In this document: positions 7,744 to 14,956 of the stretch, in pieces | Numbering within the stretch: position 1 is the stretch's first letter | Layout of the letters: each line of letters opens with the position of its first letter | Origin: Microbacterium sp. | GTDB taxonomy: Bacteria; Actinomycetota; Actinomycetes; Actinomycetales; Microbacteriaceae | Length of the DNA: 22,196 nucleotides | Reading direction: 5' to 3' | Assembly (NCBI GenBank): GCA_003248655.1 | Contig: QFPM01000028.1 | Location: 1 to 22,196, forward strand | Program-made: the position numbers and the translations under genes | Notes under the pieces: generated by a model | Database searches by the model: none | The model's input: the letters and a program-made list of their open reading frames with translations, nothing else | Told to the model about the DNA's origin: nothing

Positions 7744-8172
7744 ATGACTTCCCAGAGGTACCCAATCTGGTGGCGTGGCATCGATGCCCCACCGCCCGCC
7801 GCATGGACGTACATGTTTGAATGCTTCACCGGAAACGACACCGCCGACGAGTGGGCACTCGCAGCCGCGATCTTCGTCGCGCAGACTCGACGCAGGACTG
7901 CACTCGGCCCTACGTACTCCGAGCTATTCACCCATCTCCTTCCCGAACACGACGGCTTGCCGGGCCCATTTCCCGACGCCTTGAACTTCCCCGAACGACG
8001 ACGAGCGATATCCGGTTTCCGCGGACACGTCGCAATCGAATGGCGCCGACGCGGACTGATCGCTTTCGACAAAGGCGTGACTCGCAGCCTCCGCGTCGGA
8101 GGCGGGTTCCGGGAGCGGTCTCGAGGCCGTCAGGTCGCTCGGCACTCCCACGCCCAGATGCATACTCCCTGA
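7744..8172 (+). CDS. conserved-looking hypothetical protein, possible winged-helix C-terminus
   Basis: Not recognised as a named family. The 142-residue product (MTSQRYPIWWRGIDAPPPAAWTY...) has composition typical of a real soluble protein. Residues 40-125 look like a small helical DNA-binding fold: a helix near EWALAAAIFVAQ, TYSELFTHLLPEH, then FRGHVAIEWRRRGLIAFDKG followed by a basic tail RSLRVGGGFRERSRGRQVARH, which resembles a winged helix. The start is uncertain: ATG 7744 has GAAAGAGG immediately upstream but with very short spacing, and an in-frame ATG at 7684 would add 20 residues. It is divergent from the XRE gene and may share its regulatory region. Confidence 0.55.
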   Translation: MTSQRYPIWWRGIDAPPPAAWTYMFECFTGNDTADEWALAAAIFVAQTRRRTALGPTYSELFTHLLPEHDGLPGPFPDALNFPERRRAISGFRGHVAIEWRRRGLIAFDKGVTRSLRVGGGFRERSRGRQVARHSHAQMHTP

Positions 8173-8300
8173 ATGTCGGATGCCACGACTACTCCTGATT
8201 ACCAGGGGCGCGAGCGGTAAAGCTGCCCACAACCGTGCACGTGCCACCAGGGCCGACGCGCCATCACGCGGTCACCACGAGCAAAGACGAACGGATCGAA

Positions 8301-8693
8301 ATGACCGACGAGGACTACCCACCCGAGATGCGCCGCCTCGTCGACCGCGTTGCAGACGGGTGGCCGCCCTTCCTTGACGTCGGCCCCGGCTGGTACCCGC
8401 TGCTCGCTCGGCTCGACGCACACCTGAGGGCCATCGCGCCCGAGTACGTGCTGCACCAGTGCAAGTCAAAGTTCGGAGCGTTGGCCTTCCACGCTGCCCC
8501 TTCGGATGATCCTTTTGACTACCGAGACGACTTCAACGCGGCAATCCGAGAAGCCGAGTGGGAAAGCATCAAGACTTGCGAGGAGTGCGGAGCAGCAGCT
8601 GCCGGGCAGTACGCGTTCAATCTCTGGGTATCGACCCTTTGCGCGGAACACGGACAGACGAGAGCCACACTCGCAGAGGAAGACTCCACCTAG
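8301..8693 (+). CDS. hypothetical protein with C-terminal CxxC...CxxH zinc-binding pattern
   Basis: A 130-residue protein of a type commonly seen as a hypothetical in actinobacteria and their phages. An aromatic N-terminal half (GWPPFLDVGPGWYPLLARLDAHL) precedes a segment like KFGALAFHAAPSDD; then EAEWESIKTCEECGAAA and TLCAEHGQTRAT supply a C-x2-C plus C-x2-H set that probably binds zinc. The ATG at 8301 is chosen because the conserved-looking part begins there; a GTG at 8235 is in frame, and no strong ribosome site is seen for either. The 128 bases before it contain no recognisable feature. Function unknown. Confidence 0.6.
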   Translation: MTDEDYPPEMRRLVDRVADGWPPFLDVGPGWYPLLARLDAHLRAIAPEYVLHQCKSKFGALAFHAAPSDDPFDYRDDFNAAIREAEWESIKTCEECGAAAAGQYAFNLWVSTLCAEHGQTRATLAEEDST

Positions 8694-8741
8694 TTCGAAC
8701 AAGGACTTCCTCAGGACATTCATAACCCGATAACCTCGGTC

Positions 8742-8759
8742 ACATCCGGAAACATCCGG
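8742..8759. promoter_or_regulatory. 10-bp-spaced direct repeat ahead of the helicase cassette
   Basis: ACATCCGG occurs at 8742-8749 and 8752-8759, starting 10 bp apart, 24 bases before the start codon of the HTH gene. The repeat contains overlapping CCGG inverted elements. A binding site for the adjacent HTH protein is possible but unproven. Confidence 0.3.
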
Positions 8760-8783
8760 TTCAATCGCCTTCGAGGAGCCCGC

Positions 8784-8969
8784 ATGTCTGAACCATGGCT
8801 CTCGGCCGACGACATCGCCGAGCACTTGGGCGTGACCAAAGACACGATCTACGCCTGGATCGCCGACAAGCGGATGCCTGCACACAAGGTGGGGCGGCTC
8901 TGGAAGTTTCAAGCCAGCGAAGTAGACGAGTGGGTGCGCGGCGACGGCGCTGCTGAGGCGGGCGACTGA
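8784..8969 (+). CDS. excisionase-family (HTH_17/MerR-like) DNA-binding protein
   Basis: A 61-residue protein consisting of one excisionase-type HTH: WLSADDIAEHLGVTKDTIYAWIADKRMPAHKVGRLWKF, then SEVDEWVRG. This is the standard pattern in which the wing ends at the RxWxF segment. GAGGAG lies five bases before the ATG, a strong ribosome site. The stop is two bases before the GTG of the large helicase gene, so the two form an operon head. In similar defence cassettes such proteins may act as regulator or DNA-recognition adaptor rather than excisionase; no integrase adjoins it, supporting that reading. Role is inference. Confidence 0.82.
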   Translation: MSEPWLSADDIAEHLGVTKDTIYAWIADKRMPAHKVGRLWKFQASEVDEWVRGDGAAEAGD

Positions 8970-8971
8970 CT

Positions 8972-11900
8972 GTGCGCATCATCGACAACGTTTCGGAACT
9001 GCTCGGCGACGCCCTCAAGGCTGAGATCGCGCCGGGATCGAAAGTTCGGATCGCGGCTTCAACGTTCTCGATCTTCGCGTTCGAGGCACTCCGCAAGGAG
9101 CTCGAGCAGGTCTCGGAACTGGAGTTCGTCTTCACCTCGCCGTCGTTCGTCACAGAGAGGGTCACGGACAAGCTCCGCAAGGAGCGGCGCGAGTTCTTCA
9201 TTCCGGGTGGTCAAAGCAGCCCGGCCGAGTCGAGCCTGGCCGGGTCGGACTTCGAGATCAGACTGCGCAACAAGCTCACGCAGCGCGCGATCGCACGTGA
9301 GTGCGCCGAATGGATACGGCGGAAGGTGACGTTCCGTTCGAATGCCACTGGCAATCCGATGCAGCAGTTCGCAGTGCTCGACGACACGAGCGCCTACACG
9401 CAGCTTCAGGGGTTCACTACAGCGGATCTCGGCTATGAACGAGGCAATGCGGTCTCGAGCTTCGTGAATCGCCTCGATGAAGCGCCCATGACCGCACAGT
9501 ACCTGCAACTGTTCGAGCAGATCTGGAACAATCCGGATCAGGTCGAGGACGTCACCGAGGCCGTGGCCGAGCACATCGCGAGTGTGTATGCGGAGAACAG
9601 TCCCGAGCGGATCTACTTCCTGATCCTTTTCAACCTGTTCTCCGAGTTCCTCGACGACCTCAGCGAGGATGTTCTTCCAAACGACCGCACGGGGTACCAG
9701 GAAACGAAGATCTGGCAGAGCCTGTATAACTTCCAGCGCGATGCCGCGACCGGGATCATTAACAAGCTCGAGACCTACAACGGTTGCATCCTCGCCGACA
9801 GCGTGGGCCTCGGTAAGACGTTCACAGCGCTGGCCGTCATCAAGTACTACGAGCTGCGTAATAAGAGCGTGCTCGTCTTGGCGCCGAAAAAGCTCGCCGA
9901 GAACTGGACGAACTACAACTCCCCGTACACCACGAATCTTTTCCACGAGGATCGATTCGGCTACACCGTGCTCGCGCATACTGATCTGTCGCGGACGCGT
10001 GGCGAGTCACTTGGCAAGGATCTGGGTCGCCTCAACTGGGGCAACTTTGACCTAGTCGTGATCGACGAGTCGCATAACTTCCGCAACGCCGGCTACTCGG
10101 AGGAGCGGGAAAGTCGCTATCAGCGGCTCATGCGCCAAGTAATCCGCGAAGGCGTCAAGACCAAAGTGCTGATGCTCTCGGCGACTCCGGTGAACAACCG
10201 GTTTAACGACCTCAAGAACCAGCTACAGCTGGCCTACGAGGGTGAGAGCGAGGAGCTCGAAAGGCACCTGACGCTGTCCACTTCGGTCGAGAATGTGTTC
10301 CGAGACGCACAGCGAGCGTTTAACGACTGGTCGAAGCTCGAGCCGTCAGAGCGAACCGCGGAGCGCATCCTGCAGATGCTCGACTTCGACTTCTTCGAGC
10401 TGCTCGACGCCGTCACCATCGCCCGATCGCGCAAGCACATTCACGCCTTCTACGACATGACCGACATCGGTGCGTTCCCGCGTCGCCTGCCGCCAGTAGC
10501 GATCCGTGAACCGCTGACGGATCTCTCGGATGTCCCCGCGTTCGACGAGATATTCGAGCGCCTCGAGCAACTAACGCTCGCCGTGTACCGGCCGCTTTCC
10601 TACGTGTTCCCTAGCCGGCGAGCGATCTATGAGGCGGCTCTCGGAGAAAAGAACGTCGATAATTTCCGCGGTGGCGCGGGACAGCAAGGACGCGAGCAGG
10701 GCGTCAAGAAGCTGATGACGGTGAACCTGCTGAAACGTCTCGAAAGCTCCGTTGAGGCATTCCGGCTTACGCTCGGACGGATCGAGAAGATCACCGACAC
10801 GACGCTCGGACAGGTTATGCATGGCAGCTCGATCGTGAGCGCCGATGACGACGATCTCGAGCTCGATGTTGACGACCCAGACGATGCTGAGCTGAGTTCG
10901 TTCCTCATCGGAGGTGGCCTGCGGATCGCGCTGAGCGATATCGACACGGAGTCCTGGAACCATGACTTGACCCACGATCTCGGGGTCTTGCGGGAGCTCC
11001 TCGACGATGTGCGCCGCGTGATCCCAGATCGCGATCTCAAGTTGCGCCGTCTGCTGAAGGTGATCGAGGACAAGATCGATAACCCGCTCAACGCCGGTAA
11101 CCGGAAGGTACTGATCTTCTCGGCTTTCGCAGACACGGCCGACTATCTGTACCGCCAGCTCAGCCCGGTACTCGCGAGCCGCGGGCTCGAGACCGCGATT
11201 ATCACGGGCTCCAGCCATGGTGTCCACACAACGCTTGGAACCGGATTCAACGCACAGGAAGCAATGTCGCTGTTTTCCCCGCGATCAAAGCATCGCGAAT
11301 TGACGATGCCCGGAGAGACACGCGAGATCGACATCCTCATAGGCACCGATGTGATCAGCGAAGGCCAGAACCTCCAGGACTGCGACTTCCTCATCAACTA
11401 CGACATCCACTGGAACCCCGTGCGCATCATCCAGCGCTTCGGCCGCGTGGACCGCATTGGCTCGACGAACGACGTCATCCAGCTTGTAAACTTCTGGCCC
11501 GACATCTCGCTGGACGCGTACATCAATCTCAAGGAACGCGTCGAAGGACGAATGATCATCGCCGACATTGCTGGTACCGGCGACGACAACGTCCTCGATC
11601 CAGGAGGCGCCGAAGCCGCGTACCGGCGCGAGCAGCTGCGGCGCCTACAGGACGATGTCGTTGACCTCGAGGACGTGCGTGCCGGCGTATCGATTACCGA
11701 CCTCGGGCTCAACGACTTCCGCATGGATCTACTCGGGTTTATGAAGCAGCACGGTGATCTGCGCGGTCACCAGATGGGGCTGCATTCTGTCATCGCCGCT
11801 GATGAGGCCAAGGGGCTGCCGCCGGGCGTGATCTTCGCGCTGCGAAACGTCAACGCACCGGATGACGTGAACCGCGGCAACCGTCTGCATCCGCACTATC

Positions 11901-12232
11901 TTGTCTATCTCGGCGAAGACGGGCGCGTGATCGCCGACCACACCGAGGCTAAGCGTCTGCTCGACTTACTCCGAGCTGGCTGCCGAGGCATTGACCAACC
12001 AATGGTCGATGTCGTCGCAGCGTTCAACGCTGAGACGCGCGATGGCGCTGCGATGAGTCGCTACTCGACACTGCTCACGGACGCGATTCGATCCATGATC
12101 GACGTCACGGATGAACGCGACATCGACAGTCTCTTCACCGCCGGTCCGACGACGGCGCTGACGCAGGGCATCACCGGGCTGGACGACTTCGAGTTGATTG
12201 CATTCATCGCTGTGGTGAACCCCGATGGCTGA
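8972..12232 (+). CDS. SNF2/SF2-type helicase with degenerate PLD-like N-terminal domain (defence-associated)
   Basis: A 1086-residue ATPase. The N-terminal ~150 residues resemble the phospholipase D-like domain seen in related helicases (VRIAASTFSIFAFEAL, FEIRLRNKLTQRAIARE, GFTTADLG), but no HxKxxxxD motif is visible, so it is probably a non-catalytic binding domain. The SF2 core is complete: SVGLGKT (277-283), DESH (365-368), SATP (403-406), then GTDVISEGQNLQ and QRFGRVDRIG (821-830) as motifs V-VI. About 380 residues with charged insertions separate the two RecA lobes. The start is GTG at 8972, with GAGGCGG 11 bases upstream inside the HTH gene. It overlaps the DUF4391 gene by 8 bases, and a type III Mod fragment follows, so it likely translocated DNA in a restriction/defence system now lacking an intact Mod. 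Confidence 0.88.
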   Translation: MRIIDNVSELLGDALKAEIAPGSKVRIAASTFSIFAFEALRKELEQVSELEFVFTSPSFVTERVTDKLRKERREFFIPGGQSSPAESSLAGSDFEIRLRNKLTQRAIARECAEWIRRKVTFRSNATGNPMQQFAVLDDTSAYTQLQGFTTADLGYERGNAVSSFVNRLDEAPMTAQYLQLFEQIWNNPDQVEDVTEAVAEHIASVYAENSPERIYFLILFNLFSEFLDDLSEDVLPNDRTGYQETKIWQSLYNFQRDAATGIINKLETYNGCILADSVGLGKTFTALAVIKYYELRNKSVLVLAPKKLAENWTNYNSPYTTNLFHEDRFGYTVLAHTDLSRTRGESLGKDLGRLNWGNFDLVVIDESHNFRNAGYSEERESRYQRLMRQVIREGVKTKVLMLSATPVNNRFNDLKNQLQLAYEGESEELERHLTLSTSVENVFRDAQRAFNDWSKLEPSERTAERILQMLDFDFFELLDAVTIARSRKHIHAFYDMTDIGAFPRRLPPVAIREPLTDLSDVPAFDEIFERLEQLTLAVYRPLSYVFPSRRAIYEAALGEKNVDNFRGGAGQQGREQGVKKLMTVNLLKRLESSVEAFRLTLGRIEKITDTTLGQVMHGSSIVSADDDDLELDVDDPDDAELSSFLIGGGLRIALSDIDTESWNHDLTHDLGVLRELLDDVRRVIPDRDLKLRRLLKVIEDKIDNPLNAGNRKVLIFSAFADTADYLYRQLSPVLASRGLETAIITGSSHGVHTTLGTGFNAQEAMSLFSPRSKHRELTMPGETREIDILIGTDVISEGQNLQDCDFLINYDIHWNPVRIIQRFGRVDRIGSTNDVIQLVNFWPDISLDAYINLKERVEGRMIIADIAGTGDDNVLDPGGAEAAYRREQLRRLQDDVVDLEDVRAGVSITDLGLNDFRMDLLGFMKQHGDLRGHQMGLHSVIAADEAKGLPPGVIFALRNVNAPDDVNRGNRLHPHYLVYLGEDGRVIADHTEAKRLLDLLRAGCRGIDQPMVDVVAAFNAETRDGAAMSRYSTLLTDAIRSMIDVTDERDIDSLFTAGPTTALTQGITGLDDFELIAFIAVVNPDG

Positions 12233-12860
12233 CATCCTTTTCGCGTGGCCCGCAGCAGCTGCATTCGGACGACGCGTGCCGAAGGAGAGGCTCTACGAGA
12301 ACGCAGCAGTGGGTGCGTCGCTCCGCGAGCAGTTCGTCTCAGACGTAGCCAGCATCGAGTGGGCTTTCAAACTCGCCGAATCGACGGTGAACCTTCCGGG
12401 TTCGGATGACGTTCCCGAGGTGCAAGTGTTCCGCGTCATCGCAAAGGGTGGAGACGTCGCGGACGCGGTGCTTGCCGCAATTGACCGAGCTGTGGCTTTC
12501 CCGCTCATCTTCGAGATCACACGCCGCGACGGAATGACTCGAATGGCTGGATCGGTGCAGAAAGCCGGCGCCCACCATTCCACGGGTTGGATGCCGGAGG
12601 GGCATACCCGTTCCCCGTTGCCGACTGCGATCACGCTATCGGCCCTGTATGCGGCGACCCTCGAACCACTCTTGCCGGTTGCATCACGTACCGGCGAGAG
12701 CCCGGCCGAGATGGCCACACGCTTACAGTCCATCGCGAATCTTGAGCGCCAGGTGAGCGCTTCGGAGCGCCGCCTGCGCAACGAACCCCAATTGAACCGC
12801 AAGCTCGAGATCCGGAAGGCACTCACTGCGCTCCGGAGCGAGCTCGAAGCACAGAGGTAA
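12225..12860 (+). CDS. DUF4391 family protein
   Basis: A 211-residue protein with the DUF4391 pattern: a short N-terminal segment (FGRRVPKERLYENAAVGASLREQFVSDV), then VASIEWAFKLAESTVNLPG, VFRVIAKGG, and AIDRAVAFPLIFEITR. The C-terminal third is a charged helix likely to form a coiled coil (LQSIANLERQVSASERRLRNEP, with RKLEIRKALTALRSELEAQR). DUF4391 proteins are usually encoded between a large helicase and a type III-like methyltransferase, exactly as here; their biochemical role is not established to my knowledge. The ATG at 12225 overlaps the helicase stop by 8 bases, implying coupled translation. Confidence 0.8.
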   Translation: MADILFAWPAAAAFGRRVPKERLYENAAVGASLREQFVSDVASIEWAFKLAESTVNLPGSDDVPEVQVFRVIAKGGDVADAVLAAIDRAVAFPLIFEITRRDGMTRMAGSVQKAGAHHSTGWMPEGHTRSPLPTAITLSALYAATLEPLLPVASRTGESPAEMATRLQSIANLERQVSASERRLRNEPQLNRKLEIRKALTALRSELEAQR

Positions 12861-12864
12861 CCCC

Positions 12865-13248
12865 GTGGAGAAACTCCGTATGACGTCACCCGACCTGACG
12901 CAGGCGAACATCAACAAGCTTGCCGAGCTGTTCCCGAATGCCGTCACAGAGGTGCTCAACGACGATGGCTCTCTGAAGCGAGCCGTCGACTTCGATGCGC
13001 TGCGCCAGGAGCTTTCGGACCACATCGTCGAAGGCACTCAAGAGCGCTACCAACTCGATTGGCCAGGCAAGCGCGCAGCAGCATTCGCGGCCAACGCGCC
13101 AATCACCAAGGCGCTTCGACCTGTGCGCGAGGAGTCCGTCGATTTCGACAACACGAAGAACCTCTTCATCGAGGGCGACAACCTCGATGCCCTTAAGCTG
13201 CTCCAGGCGTCGCACCTCGGCAAAAGTGCGCACTGTTGCATCAGATGA
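12865..13248 (+). pseudogene. type III DNA methyltransferase (Mod) N-terminal fragment, disrupted
   Basis: The first ~120 residues match type III-like Mod proteins: MEKLRMTSPDLTQANINKLAELFPNAVTE, DFDALRQELSD, YQLDWPGKRAA, and KNLFIEGDNLDALKLLQ..LGK. In Mod this is immediately followed by the catalytic DPPYNTG segment. Here the homology ends after LGK (about 13225) and the frame runs into foreign sequence (SAHCCIR, stop at 13248). The catalytic motif, AdoMet site and target-recognition region are all missing. The GTG at 12865 is preferred (GAGG 7 bases upstream, and homologues begin with MEKL/MDKL). A three-gene recombinase element follows directly. No Mod C-terminus or Res subunit is visible later in the window, so the modification function is lost here. 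Confidence 0.82.
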
Positions 13249-13523
13249 CTCTGCGGAGATTGCGGGCGGTGAGGGATCACCATGCACTGCTGACGACTGT
13301 GATCCTGTCGCGTGTGCCGTTGTTGGGGCAAGCTTCCGGGTTTCGATGGGCCTGCGTCACCTTAACCTTCGACTTCTGGGCGGGGGGCTCTTGGCTGATC
13401 AGCAGCTGATTTGGTCGCGTTCCGCATCGTCGTCGAACATCTCGTGACCGTCGCCGATCGCGATTAGAGAACGATGCATTAAACGCCCTTGTGTTAGGCT
13501 CATAGCCATCTTTGTTGGGATAG
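13249..13523. other. non-coding left arm of the recombinase element
   Basis: These 275 bases between the mod fragment and the recombinase show no convincing gene on either strand. They include a GCTGATCAGC palindrome (13394-13403) followed by a second GCTGAT (13405-13410), and a small GGCT/AGCC hairpin just before the recombinase start. The recombinase promoter and perhaps recombinase-binding arm sites should lie here, but none can be assigned with confidence. Confidence 0.4.
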
Positions 13524-14633
13524 ATGCATCGAGGTGAAATGAGGCGCACACTCCGCGGTGTTGCACCGGTGATCCCGCTGGACCCGGCGAAGATGATGTT
13601 CGACCAGATGCTCGAGGGGTTCGCACTGTCGATGCGGTCACGAGGATTGGCGCCGTCGACCATCCAGTCGCGGGTCTCGATCGCGGGCAGATTTCAGCAA
13701 TTCACAGGCGAGTACCCGTGGGAGTGGACGGAGAGAGATGTCGAGGACTACACATCGTCACTTCTCTCGGGTGGAACCCAGCTCGCCCACTCAACGATCC
13801 GTGGGTATCACCTCGGGTTGCGCTGGTTCTGCGGGTATCTCTCGAACCCCGCCTATGACTGGCATGACCTGTGCATCGAACGGTTCGGCACGGCTCCTGG
13901 CCAGATCTGCCACGACTGGAACACATACGCGCATCTGTCCGAGTTCGAGGCGAAGCCCGGCCGTCGCCCACTCGATTACGACGAACTCGAAGCCTTCTTC
14001 GCCCGCGCTGACGAGATCGCCGTCAGCCTGCTCAGATCCGGACGGAAGGGTGCTCTACCCGCGCTACGCGACTCGCAGTTCTTCAAGACCATCTACGCGT
14101 TCGGCCTACGTCGACGGGAGGCGGTGATGCTGGATCTGCACGACCTACGCCCCAACCCCGAAGTTCCGCACTGGGGAAGCTATGGCAAGATCCACGTGCG
14201 GTTCGGGAAGGCGCTTCCAGGCTCCCCACCTCGACGACGAACCATACTCGCCGTGCCGGAGTTCGAGTGGGCGATCGATGGACTCAAAGTGTGGGTGGAG
14301 CAGCTTCGTCCTCGAATGAAGGCGGTCGATACACGAGCGCTCTGGCTCACCGAGCGAGGAAGCCGAGTCGCGTATCGGCATGCGAATCAACGCTTCGCCC
14401 TCATCCGCGACGATCTCGGGCTCGACAAGACCCTCACTCTTCACAGTCTCCGTCACTCCTACGTCACTCACCTCATCGAGTTCGGATACGCGGAGCGATT
14501 CGTCCAAGAGCAGGTTGGACACAATGCATCTTCGACGACGGCCATCTACACGTCGGTCAGCGACGACTTCAAGAACCGCATGTTGCAGGAGGCGCTCAGC
14601 AGGGTGCACGGACAGAAGGAGGAATCGGCATGA
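13524..14633 (+). CDS. tyrosine recombinase/integrase (phage integrase family)
   Basis: A 369-residue site-specific recombinase. The N-terminal SAM-like core-binding domain covers about residues 25-130 (LAPSTIQSRVSIAGRFQQF, STIRGYHLGLRWFCGYL). The catalytic domain has all expected residues: R196 in FGLRRREAV, a lysine in the beta-hairpin KIHVRFGK, H307-S-L-R310-H311, H333 in VGHNASS and the nucleophile Y342 in TTAIYTSV. It should cut and rejoin element ends through a 3'-phosphotyrosine intermediate. The start at 13524 is the longest; an ATG at 13539 with GAGG four bases ahead is equally plausible. Its stop overlaps the next ATG (ATGA), with AGAAGGAGG upstream. Length is close to TnpA of Tn554-type elements. 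Confidence 0.9.
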   Translation: MHRGEMRRTLRGVAPVIPLDPAKMMFDQMLEGFALSMRSRGLAPSTIQSRVSIAGRFQQFTGEYPWEWTERDVEDYTSSLLSGGTQLAHSTIRGYHLGLRWFCGYLSNPAYDWHDLCIERFGTAPGQICHDWNTYAHLSEFEAKPGRRPLDYDELEAFFARADEIAVSLLRSGRKGALPALRDSQFFKTIYAFGLRRREAVMLDLHDLRPNPEVPHWGSYGKIHVRFGKALPGSPPRRRTILAVPEFEWAIDGLKVWVEQLRPRMKAVDTRALWLTERGSRVAYRHANQRFALIRDDLGLDKTLTLHSLRHSYVTHLIEFGYAERFVQEQVGHNASSTTAIYTSVSDDFKNRMLQEALSRVHGQKEESA

Positions 14634-14956
14634 CCCGCAAAGTCGAGTGGAACCTGAGAAAGCTCCTCGCGCTCCACGACATCTACAAGACCACCGAGCT
14701 CGTCCCGCTGCTCGCCTCCCGCGGCGTGAAGCTATCCCGAGAACAGGTGTATCGGCTGGTCACCAGCACTCCCCAGCGCCTGAATCTTGAGGTCCTCGAC
14801 GCGCTCTGCGACATCCTCGACTGCACCCCCAACGATCTCATCTCGTTCAGCGCCGCGACCGCCACCGCTGCGAAGGAGGCAACTACGGGGCGACCGGTGA
14901 CTGACGGTGCAATAGGGCCCGTCCCCGCCCGCATCGTGCGCCCAAACCAGCAATGA
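14630..14956 (+). CDS. small Cro/C1-type HTH protein of the recombinase trio
   Basis: A 108-residue protein with a compact XRE-like HTH over residues 1-75: VEWNLRKLLALHDIYKTTEL, then LASRGVKLSREQVYRLVTSTPQRLN and LDALCDILDCTPNDLISF, followed by a low-complexity A/T/P-rich tail. The ribosome site AGAAGGAGG (14614-14622) is strong, and the gene overlaps both neighbours by ATGA, so all three trio proteins should be made together in fixed ratio. It may regulate the element or act as an accessory DNA-bending/targeting factor; position and size parallel the small third protein of Tn554-like elements, but sequence relationship to TnpC is not evident. Confidence 0.84.
   Translation: MTRKVEWNLRKLLALHDIYKTTELVPLLASRGVKLSREQVYRLVTSTPQRLNLEVLDALCDILDCTPNDLISFSAATATAAKEATTGRPVTDGAIGPVPARIVRPNQQ

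Noticed and set aside
13394..13410. GCTGATCAGC palindrome with adjacent GCTGAT as an element end or attachment core
   Set aside because: It is 170 bases inside the place where mod homology stops, and no matching copy was seen near the right end.
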